Below, in pieces: positions 12,501 through 24,500 of a DNA stretch of 64,000 bases. The number at the start of each line of letters is the position of its first letter. Position 1 is the stretch's first letter. The position numbers and the translations under genes are program-made. The DNA comes from Syngnathus acus (taxonomy: Eukaryota; Chordata; Actinopteri; Syngnathiformes; Syngnathidae). Where the stretch lies: the NCBI RefSeq assembly GCF_901709675.1, contig NC_051101.1, forward strand, positions 12,732,501 to 12,796,500. The letters run 5' to 3'. The notes below the pieces were generated by a model. That model saw nothing but the letters and a program-made list of their open reading frames with translations, was not told the DNA's origin and searched no databases.

Positions 12501-15500
12501 GCCGGAAATGATTATAAAATGTGTTTTTCAAACTAAAATGAGGCTTTTGAGACGATTTTGTTTGTGTGCTTATGATAGACGTGTCTACCAAATTTCATGT
12601 TGCTAGCTAAAACTAGCTTGGGTTTTCAAATGGCTGCTAACGTGTCTGACTGTCTTTCTTCCCAACAGCAGATCCAGGACGCGGCTGAGCAGGGTGTCAC
12701 ATTTGTGGGCTTCGTGCAAGAACCCTACGGGGCACCCTGCACCATGATCCGAGAACCAGACACCCCCTCGCTTTCCCTGCACTCCAGCCCCAGCTCTGTG
12801 CTGGGCTCCCTGGGGAGCTGCAGCCCCTCCGACCCCTCCAGTCCCACCCGCCACGGACATCCAGGAAAGGAGACAAACGCGTGCGAGAACTCGGGGAACC
12901 ACTCGGGGGGACTCTCCGTGGCTTCGTCACCGATATCTGAGGAGTTGACGGAGGAGGCGGAGTCACTGTGCCAGAACAAAAGTGCACCAGAGACAAAGCA
13001 GAGGAGCAGATACCAGCAGAGAACCTGTGGTGAGTGGTAACCATGGTTACGGTCTTTCAATTTCATAAAACAATACACATGTATTTTTTATTTTTTTTCC
13101 CAATCAATAACTTCAATCTGGCTTCACACAGTTTCTGCAAAATGGTAGAACCAGAATTTCTCAGCTTGTGCCTTTCTTGCAAAGAAGAACATTGCTGAGG
13201 CCTTCCACCATCAGATAATTAGACGTCATCATCAACTAGAAAAGAAAAGTATTCATCTCCTCAGTCTGGTCGCAGGAAGCCAACAAGCGTTTGTGTTATT
13301 TTGTGCGAGTAAACCCCCTCCATCCCTCCCCTCCCCTCCAACTACACTAATTGGTCCGTGGAGGGTCGGCAAAGGTCATCATTCCCGTCTGCGCGCAGCT
13401 TGTCGAGCCACAAAGACACGCCGGACATTTTTATCCTGCCCGACAAATCCAAACAATCGCGATAAGGATGTAACACACAAAGCGCTAACGAGCTGTAATT
13501 AAGATAGCAAAAGGTCAAAAGGTCTAATCGGGGGAAAAGGACACAACTGCTTGACTCATTTGACTGCGAGCTATTTTAGTGGCTCTGTTTATTTCTAACG
13601 GTCATGAATAAACCAATTGGAGCGGTCATATTAATCATGGATGAAGGGCCGCAAATGGCCCCCGGGCCGCAGTTTGGACACCCTTGTCTTTTGAAGTAAC
13701 ACCAGCGCAGCGGCACGCTTTCCCGCTATTGCCTCAACATTACGCCATAGCACTCCGCCTCGGGCGGTAATCCTCCAAAAAAAACAATCATTCCGCTTAA
13801 AGAATATCTTGCCCAATTAGCACGTCTGCGAAATAATCCGCAACTGTTTCGTCGGGTTCCTCGCAGGCCTCACATGAATAGCGCCCACCCGTGCACGGTC
13901 TATGCACAACTTGAACAGATGGCGACGCCCACTTCACCCCCGAGAGAGAGCCGATCATGTAAGCTGTGCCATGGGAGAAAAAAAAACAAAAAAAACACTA
14001 AATGTATGTGTGACTCGTATGAAACACGGCATGACATGTCTCCATCTGGGCGTCCATCTTTCTCGGTTCAGCCCAGACGCTGCGAGAAGTGGAGGCCCCG
14101 TGCCAAGCTCCCATGTCGCTTGGTTTCCTCGCTCCAACGCCTCGAGCTTGGGCCGGCTTGATCCCCGAGCGTCGCGGCCAGCGTTGGCACACCAAGAGAG
14201 AGGAAGCGAGACGTGACCGGAAAAGCTTGGCAGGCTTTGATTGATCTGTCCCACAGGAGCTTTCTCGCTCCGATTAGACAAATGTAACATTAATAGGTTG
14301 AATCACTCGGTGCTTTGCCTCGTGGCCATCCGTGCGTGCCGTCGACTATCTGGCTGTGCATTAGTTCTTTTTCTTGTTTGTGTTTTTATTGGGGTGTGCC
14401 AAGCGAGGTTATATTATTTTGAGATTTTTCATTTTGGTTCATTCTTAGTCCGTTTCGTGGAATTTTTTTTTGTATTTAGTTTGTTTTCATTAGCAGGTTT
14501 AATTGTTTGCATTAGTTTGTCTTTTTTTGTTTAATTTTAGTTTCGTTTTTATTATTTGCAGTATTAATTTTATATTTTTAAAAACACGTGTATTTCATGT
14601 GCGTAAGATTTAAAAAAATATATTTTTATTGCTGTTGGCCATTTTCAAGTTAAAGCAAAGAATGAGTCAAAACTTCAAATAACTCGACAGCAAGTGACGG
14701 AAATGGAAACTTGATGATGCATAACGGACCATAATGACCATTTTAGTGCTTTGCTCCAGAGCACAAACACAGCTCCAACATCTCGCTTTTAAAAAGCAGC
14801 AAAACGCGCCGAGTCAGCAGAGGAAGGTCACACGAGCTCAACAAAGACAACTTATTTGTCTTTATTATCTGTGAAGTGCAAGGCCTCTGCTAAATGATTG
14901 ATGTTATTTGCTGCTGAGGCCGTTGGAGATAAAGAAACGTAAACGTATCTGCTCATCTGGAATTTTGCACTCTCGGAGGTTGGGCGTCATCTGATATCAT
15001 CTGTCGCTTCAAAATCGGGCCTCGTTTTCAGTATCGTCCACACACCGAAGCTAAAGTTCACAATCGGTCATCTTTATTTCGTGTCTCCTGCAACGGTATA
15101 TTCTTTAGTCGTAGTCGCCGGTGGACAATTTCTTTTTTTTTCGGCTTTGAAGACAACGGGAAGCACTCCCGACTTCATATTTCTAGTTTTGTTCATCTCT
15201 ATGAAATCGTTCACTTGCTAAGTGTGCCGTGACCAACTGGGGGCAGTATAATATAATTTATTCATGGCGGAGGATAAAGAACGCATGCGTGTGAATATTG
15301 CATTCGCCGTCTACATATTTCTCGAGCTCGTGTTCAAATATTGGATATGCTAAAAGGGTGATGAATCCTTATTCAGATGATATTTGTTAGTAGTTAGTCT
15401 GAAATGCGTTAGCATTAAGCTAGCAGAATTTAAGTCAGAGTTGCGCGCTGGTGGCTTCGTTAAAATTCCGCAGCGACTGGCCGAAATGTCAACATTTGGC

Positions 15501-18500
15501 GGGGAGACTTTGGCGTCCGGCCGCCTCGTCCGTCACACCAGCTTGACAGGAAGCGCTTATGAATGATTCATCTTTGCCCACGCGCTGACACCGGAACCGA
15601 GCCCTGAATCTCACTTCGGGGTCTGTTTATGTGCGAGTTGTTTGTTTTCTTGTGCTTGTGTTGTTTTTTTTTTAAAGTGTTTGTTGTTTTATGTATTCTA
15701 CTTTTTTTTTTTCACGGGGGGGGGGGGGGGGATTTTTTACATTTCATGTGCGTTTGTGCCAATCTTGGGTCGTCTCTAATTCTGCTTTCCATCTGGTCGA
15801 CTGTGGTTCAGGTGCACTCACTAACCGCCTCCTTCATCTGCTCGGCACTCGGCTTTTGTCTTTTTTCCTCCTCGGTGACTGCAAGCAGAGCAAAAATATT
15901 TCCACCAAAGGAAGAAGAAAAAAAAAAAAAACTCCCACTTGGCCTGTCTTTGATACAGGGACACGTGCGCTCTTTTCTCTTCTCTCCCCCTAAGCCGTCT
16001 GCATTATGTATACGCTTCCTCTTGATGTAAACAGCGAGCCGGCGGCAGAGCCTTTAATGCATTATTCACTCAGTCTAGCCGCAAATTAACTCGCAGTGTA
16101 AACGCTCCCTCTTAACTCGCTGCATTCCTGGAAAAAACAATCGCGGGAAAATTGCGAGCTGCTATTAATTCGCCGCACGCTCGGGTCGGGGAGAAGAGAC
16201 GCGACAAAAGGGGGATCGAATTTTTGCACATCAGCACATATCGCTCCAGCGGAGTGTATGCTAATCATACAGAACAGACGGAGCAAAGAGTCACCAAAAG
16301 TTCTGATAATGACCTGAGTGACTTAGTCGTCTCACAGGATGCTACAAATCACGATCGAGCGTAGACTTTGAGTTGAAGGCCGCGAGTCGAGACAGTCGGG
16401 GAACAAAAACACACAAGAAATAACTCGAGAACTTTACACACTGCACTTAGCACTGGTGTGCGCAAGGATGCTAGCAAGCAGCGACAAACTAGCTCATATT
16501 TGTCTTTTCTCTCCACAGGGGCTGAACTTCTGGCTTTGTTCAACCACCCGGCGGTGCGTGAGGGTGGCACGGTGAAGTACTACACGGTCAAGGTGCCGCT
16601 GCGAGTGCACGCCGGCATCAACGGCGGCGGCGACGTCCGAGAGGTGGAAGCTAACTGGCTGGATCACATGACGCAGCACTTTAACAACGGAGCCTCGCTG
16701 GTCGACGGACACTTCTACCTCGGAGACATTGACGGTAAATAACGGGCGGTCACAACATCCGTCTGGCTTTCCTTGCCGGCATTCAAACTATTTCCTGTTT
16801 GGGTTCTTTGGTGGGCTTTGGTGGAGCATGGCAGTGAGTGTCAACAAGCTGTAAGTCATTCATCTGGCAACGTGAACATCTGGAAACGGATTTTACACAT
16901 GAAAGCCTCCTGCCCAGCTTTGTGTTGACAAAAAAGTTTCTTGAAAGAAGAAGACTAAAATCTGCCATACTCGGGTGCTGCTGTTTTGGTTAGCAACAGA
17001 ATCCAAATGGGCCAAGATGCGAATTAACTCTCGGCCGTGTGTAAACTATGGCATACAGTTCGGAAGAAGCTCGGCCGCAAAATTAATAAGTATGCGAGTT
17101 AGCCTCCGTTTAGTAAACAAACATCAGTGTCAAGTTCCCGCGTTGTGACCTTTTTCCAGCAGATGTTCCAGCATCTTCCATCTGATCCGCTTTGTTCTAG
17201 AGATCGCCGCGAGTGCTCTTTGTACACGTGTTGTCATGGTGACATCGCGGCCGGCCTGCTGTCATCGTTTGCATACGCATGTCGTGCGCAGTGTGTGTGT
17301 GTCATATTTGGAGAAAAGCGTGTGAGCGTATTTTCCTCTGTGTGTGTTTGGCTGTGGCCGCAGGTAATACAAACGTATTAAATGCACCCAAATGCATTAA
17401 ACATTGATACACGAGCGTGCGCACACACACGTCGTCACCAGAGTGGAGTTTCCTGAGCAAGACGTGCAGAAGTGCAAAACAGGACTGTGTGTCTTTTGTT
17501 ACCCGAATGGCTTAATCTGGCTCGCTCGCTCTCTGTTGTGAGGATTTAGTCTTTTTCGTTTCTTTTTTTTCCCCCCTTGTCACACACACGCCTGAGCCGC
17601 TATTCAACATGCGCCACACTCGGCTCGCCGCGCGTTCTAAATTTGGGCAAGGACGACAAACGCGCTGCCACTCAAATCAGCCCACGTGCACATTTTTTGT
17701 ATGTCATGAAAAAGGTTTCGCAAAGTGTTGCTGTTAGTTCGTGTTGTTGGACTTGTGGGACGTTCAATTGCTTAAACAAAACGAAGGAATGTCCATTCAT
17801 ATCGTCAGACCTATATATTAAAAAAATAAATTAACATATTATACATTCAAATGAAATTAATGTATCAAATAAAAATGATGTTAAAATTAAATGAGTTAAT
17901 TCAAGGAATATATTAAATTAAGATTAAATGAACGCATTGAAATTAAATAAATGTTTTTAAAATGAAAATCTAATTAATTGTACATTAAAATCATTTTAAT
18001 ACATTATAATTAAAACTTGCTTTCCTTAAAATTGAAACCAATGTATTAAGTTAACATGTAAAGAATCACACAGTAATGTATTAAAAATAAATGTTTTTAA
18101 ATTGAAATTGAATTAACACATCAAAGTAACAATTCATGTTCTTCGAGTGCATGTAGCCCACGTCTCCTCTTAGCTGCATAGCTCCAAAATACGATGCGTC
18201 TAATGCCGGAATCCAGAAAGATGCAGGTGCATAACAAACATCGAATAAATAAATAAATAAATCGCCATTGACGTTGCGACAAGGAAAGCGGCACCGAGCT
18301 AATCCCTTTGTTACACATCGCAAGCTGTGTTGGACTAGCAAAAGGATTAGTCTGCATCCACAAACATTACTGTTGCTACTCCTGTATTATCGTCTACAGC
18401 AGGAAATAATCATGACTTGAATGATTATTTCAATCCTTGGCTTCCTTTAACTATTTGAGACGGTCAAAATAACGACAAGCAAGCATTGGTCAATGTCTAT

Positions 18501-21500
18501 GTGGGTCGGTTATATTTACAAATGATGAAGCAATCTAAAAGAATATATCATGATACAAAAATGACTTCATAAAAAAAAATTCCGCCATGTTGTGGAGTCT
18601 CATTGCAAAAGAGCTATGTTGAAGTGAGCTGAGGAGCTTCATTTAGACAAAACTAGTGCTTTGGTATCTATAGACAATTACAGCTTTTTTTGCAGTAGGG
18701 ACTCAATTGCTCACAGATGTTTGCTATTCGCAGCACATCCCTCAACTGTCTTTTACTGCCATGTAAATTCTGCCTAGCAACAGAGATTAGCAGCCTGCGT
18801 ACCAGCTACACGCACACAAACGCGCACACAGGTTCACCAGACCCCGTCCCGTCCACTGTGTGAAATATAAATGAGCTGTCAGCGCCGGTCCCGGCCTCCA
18901 TTTTGAAACGGGCAGACATGACCTGGTCACACGGCTTTCTCCGAGCCTTCATGCGCACGCACTAATGAGCACAAAATGATGTGTATTTCATTTTTCATTT
19001 CACACAATCATTTATTGATTAACCACCCAGAATGCATCGCTCTGACATGAAACATCGGAGTTTGCCCGGCGGTGCGGCTTTCCCCTGTAAATGTGTCAGT
19101 CAAACGCCAAATCCAGAAGCTCCGTCACACTTTACTCACCCGGAAAATGTCGTGCAAAACGTGAACTCTACACACTTCGAGAATGCGGCGATTTGATTGG
19201 TTGACAGAGAATGGTCACTCCAGAATGGGGAGAGGAAAAAAAAAAGTCTGGATGCTTGGATGGGGGGGGGGGGTCTGGAGTGAACAATGTCTGCATTTGA
19301 GGGAGCCAGCAGATGTCTGAAGCGTCTTCAATTGAGAGTGCACCAGCCCCTAATTAGGTTTTGGGGAGGCATCTATATGAATCCCCCCCCCCCCTCCTCC
19401 TCGCTGTCTGTCCTTCCTGTCGCTCTAGCCATAGGCCCCGCCCCTCCCCACCAACACTATGATTGGGGTCTCGTAATGAAATGTGGAGTGTCTTGTGTTG
19501 CGTCTGGGCTCGGGCAAACTGTATTAGCGTGGAAATGGCAGGGCAGTAATGAGAAAGCACTCAGGGCCAGCCTGGATGACCGTGCGCCAATTGCCCAACA
19601 CACGTGTGTGCGTGTGTTGAAAAGGAATAACAAGAAATGCGGAGGGGGGGGCGGGGGGTCATGAAGGCCAGTCTGTCTGGGATGAGATGCAAAGGGAACG
19701 TATCAGCAGCGTTGGAGCATGTTTGAGATCATGTGACCCAGTCACCCTTTTTTGCACTGGCTGTCAAAGACAAATGTATTAATACTAAAAATGATTTTTT
19801 TTTTTTTTTTCATTGCAGATTTGCTTCCCAAGTCGGTGGAGAGCGTCTTTGTGTTCCAGGAAGCCAGCGAAGGCGAGGCCAATACTACCTACGACGCCAT
19901 CGTGGTGGAGCAGTGGACCGTCATTGACGTAGGTGCACTTTTGGTCAGATTTGAACAAGAGTATATATGAAGTATTTGATTTCAAATCATATCTGATCAA
20001 GATTTGGGGGTTGTTCCGAAGAAGCCGAATCAAAACAAGCTTTGGTTCTTTCATGCAACAATTTGACCCTTTCTGTGTATATTTGTCCAATTTCTCTCCT
20101 TTTTATTGCTTTTCTGCTTGTTTGTGGAATGAAACGTTGAAACATGCAGTACATCTTATTGACATATTGAGCGTGCGCGTGTGTGCCGGCCCGTGTGTGT
20201 CAGTCGCGGTAAACAAGCGCTTATCTTCTCCCGATTATATCTTCCGTCAGCAAAGGTTTGGTGTTAAAATGGATTTCTGTCCAGTGTGTTAAAAAGGTGT
20301 GTATGCGTGTCCATGTGTGTGTTATATACTGTATGTGTGTATACAGATGCTATCTCGCTAATGGAATTTTGACTTTTCTCAGTGTGAAAGGACGTTTTCT
20401 TGTCCCACCAATTCACCTCTTGACGGTCTTAACGAGCTAAGTGGGGCGTTTACTGGGTGAAAGTGCAGTCAATTGTAAGAGAGGTGAACATGAAGCTTCA
20501 TTGGTTCCGAGATCTTCTCGCATCACCCCCGTTTAATGTAAAACTTAAATAGACAATGAAAGTCTATTCGCTTCATGCTATTATGTCATTTGAAAAGAAA
20601 CTGACTGGCTAACGCAAACTAGCATAGACGTTACGATACTTCTAAACTATTAAAACATTCTGTTTGACAAAGTGTAGTAAAAGTTGAGCAACTTTATAAA
20701 TTAAGAACTTGCACAACATTCAAGGTACTTAAAACGTACGTAAAATTTAAATAGCTAATGAGAGTATATTAGCTTAATGCTACTATACCATGTGAAAAGG
20801 CATTGACTGGCTAACGCAAAACTAGCATAGACCTTACGGTACTTCTAAACTTCAAAACTCCAAATTCTGCTTGACACAGAGCTCACACAACATTCAAGGT
20901 ACTTTTGTGTTATTTAGTTGAAGCCATGGGAGATAAGTTTCACTTTAGCGTCGAAAAAACAAGAGATGGAAGCAATCTTAATTGACCCATTTGCATTGCG
21001 CTTCATCTTCATCATGCTGTTTACTTTCAATGCTTCTCAGTTCCCCGAATTTGGCTCAAAGACTTCAAACCACAACAGAGGCTTTACTTCATTTATTTAA
21101 ATCAAGCGGAATGTCCTTTTAAAAAAAAAAAAAAAAAAAACTCCTGACGGTTGCTAGTGAGCATTGTTCCTTGGTTCTTATCGAAGCGGCAGAATCTGAC
21201 AGGCCGAGCGACACCTCTCCTGCTGGGCGCTGGTGCAAATTAGCCCTGCCGCTATCTGGGTCGCGGCTCTTGTCTCACCTCCGCCAGGGAGAACCGAGAC
21301 ATCACACATACTGCAAGCAAGGCGTGTGCCACATGCAAGCTGGTGACGGATATATCTCGGTTAAGTCTAAACTAAAAATTAAAGAGCAAACAATTTCGGT
21401 TTTGACAACAGAAGAAAATCTGGATATACCCAGGTGACATTTTCTGCTTTTACATAAAAATAACAGTGATCACTTTCGACAGTGGTGGGGGGGGAGGAAA

Positions 21501-24500
21501 AAAAAAAGTCGGAGCAGATGCGTCATCTTTAAACAAAACCCAATGAAACTCAAAACTCTTCCCATGAATAAAAATGAAGGCGCGCACAGCGAGTGAACTC
21601 GCAAAAAAACAAAATCAAGCCAAACTTTGGTTGGTGACTTTTGAACGCTGTTGACATTTGAATGCGTGCAGTTGTTGACTTGCTGAACACGTTTGCTGCT
21701 TATCACTTATTTCTCTTGCCTGACATTTTTATGTTTATTTTTGCGCTTTGCCTCCAGGCTGCTTTTGGCTTGTGCGTCACCGAATGAGTTTAAATTGTAT
21801 TTAAATGTTTGTGATGTTTGACATTTATTATTTGTGTCTGTTTGCAGGCCTCGTTAGCTTTTTCCATTTATTGGTCTTATCAAAGTGCATTAATTCAGAC
21901 TTCATTTCCTGTTGAGGCTTACTTGCTGCTTTTATTATGTTTTGGTACGTGCATTTCAACATCAGCGGGATTTAAGCGTGTGGGCACTTAATATGAAACA
22001 TTTCTGCATTTGGTTTGATTTGACACACTTTTGCTCACTCAAAACATGCATTAAATGAAGTCCACCCGGCACATATCAGATAGCATTCAAAATAACTTTT
22101 TATTTTACTTCATTCACTCTTGCCCACTGAGAACTTGTCAAATCTTGTAAGAAACTCTGTAAAATCCCACAGGACCTGTCCTAACTCCCATGAGACAGGC
22201 TAAATCCCACGAGATTACAGCTAAATCCCACGAGATTTCTAAATCCCACGAGACTTCCGCTAAATCTCACAAGACTTCTGCAAAATCCCATGAGACCAGC
22301 TAAATCTCACGAGACTTCAGCTAAATTTCACGAGACTTCAGCTGAATCTCACGGGATTTCAGCCAAATCTCACGAGATAACCCCAAATCTCAAGTCTTTT
22401 GCTCTCACTTTAAAATCCACTTGCAACACATCTTTTTTAACTACAATTAATGTCCTAAAATAAATATGTGGGTATTGCCTACCTGATAGACACACAAAAT
22501 GAGTTTCACTGAGCAGCCTGTTTGTTCAAGGTCTTAGTGTTGCTGACAAACTCTTGTCATCAGCTCAGCGTGTTGCTATGTTGACTCATAGCAACCGAGG
22601 ATTTTCTACGGTGCTTGATTTATTTTTCCAACCTTTGGAGCAAACTCCAACACGACACAAAAGCCTCCAATAGAAGCGGTGATACGCATAATCATGCAAA
22701 TTGATTGTACTAAGTGCTGTGTGTGTGTGTGTGTGTTTTTTTCCACAGGGTTTACAGGTGAAGGCTGACTATGTCCCCCTGCTGCAGTCCTTGGCGATGT
22801 ACGGCTGGAGACTCACCTGTGTGCTGCCAACGCCCGTCATCAAGACCAACAGGTAATCAGCCATTCGCCATTTTGGGGGAAATTCAGAAACGAAGCTAGC
22901 TTCACTTAGAAACGCACAAGACATGCTTGAAAAGATACAGGAAGTCGGCCATTTTGTTTTGAAGTGACTATTGTTGGGTTGTTTTGGCCGTTTTTAAATC
23001 GAAAAAAGGGTTTGTCCCCTTCTGGAAAGATGTGTAATAATAATTGCGCAGCACTTTACTTTTTGTCACCGCGTGCGTGCCGCATGGAAGCGAAGTGAAA
23101 CGTGAAAATCTTTGCAAGTCATCTCCTTTCACACTTGTTTGTGGCTACGCTGACATTTCTCTCCACCATCGCTTGGCCTAGATTGTATGAAGTGGAACAC
23201 AGCCAGCACGCACACCTTGTCTCGACTTGCGGTTCAAACAAACTTCCTGCTCGAAAGACGTTGACCTGAATCTGCTTCCCCGCAACTTAAATAAAAGCTG
23301 AGCAACCGTCACAGGAAAATCTCATAACGTTCTCTCGGCTAAGCTCGTACTGACAACGTTGGTGGCGACGACAGGAAGGAGGAACTTCTCGTCTAAGATG
23401 CAAAATTGCTAGAAATGACCAAGAAAAAAAAAAAAAAAAAGCTTTCACAACCGACTCATAATATCATGGACCCCCCCCCCCTCCCCCTCCCGTTTACACG
23501 GCGCAACACAACGGCGCTAATTAATCAAGCCGGCCTAGATAGCGCACAACAAGCAGCTTATTTCTCACCCAGCCTGCAAACAGTTTTGATGATACATTTC
23601 ACTCCGATACTCATTAGGCTCGTCTATTCGCCCGCTGGATGAAACAACGTGTCTGCAAACGGGTTCCGGCGTGGTTGTTTTTGTCTCATCTGAAATGGAT
23701 GCTAGCCGACGTTCGGCTGGCGTCTCCGCGCAACATTAACCCAGACGCTCATCTTGCCTTGGCTGCATTCAATTAGTGTAGCTGGTGATTACATTTTGGA
23801 GCCATTAAGTCATTTCTCATTGTTCGCCGATAAAAAAAACGCATAAAAGTCTTGTTCGATTGATGATTGCATATGAAAATCAAAGCTCATTATGACAACG
23901 AGAAAGATCAAGTTAGACTATTGGACCTAACGTCAGTTCAACCCAGTGAGGTTTTAGATACATCAAATTATTTATATAGTTTTGTTAGCAGGTTTTTCTT
24001 TTTTTTAGCCTCCAGGTCCATTCAGTCGTGAGTAGACGTGAAGTCTTAATAGCTCGGCGACAGTGTGTGCCACAAAGGCCTGTCATTTCCTCAACAGGCT
24101 GGACTGAAGTTTCTGCTGGGAAAGCGTTCTTTTTTTTATTTTTTTTTTGCCTTTGATTCCCCCCACAGAGCTCGTCCAGCGTTCTCGACAGCCGAGAAAA
24201 TAGCTCACGCAGACGTCTCGAGCAGGCCGCTAATGGAAAAAAGTGTTTTTGTGAGGCTTTTTGGGTGGTTTACATAAGGAGTCTTGCATCTATTTCATGT
24301 CGCGAAAAGGGAAGATTTGCAGCGGGGGCTTTTAATGTTGCCGAGCCCGTCATCAAGCTCTTATTCGTGGGCGACGTTGGACGGGCTTCGTTTTTAGCCC
24401 AAAACAGCAGGATGGAACATGAAAGCCACAAAGCCAGACGCAAACAAGAAAGCTGTCAGCGTCAGCCCCAAGCGGACGATTTATACAAAAACAAAACGGG

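Larger units (their letters stand above)
19929..22748 (+). other. rftn1 intron
   Basis: Contains the tandem duplication at 20533-20903, an A-run near 21121, the cccacgaga minisatellite at 22161-22393, an inverted repeat at 22572-22595 and a TG run just before the next acceptor. Confidence 0.5.
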
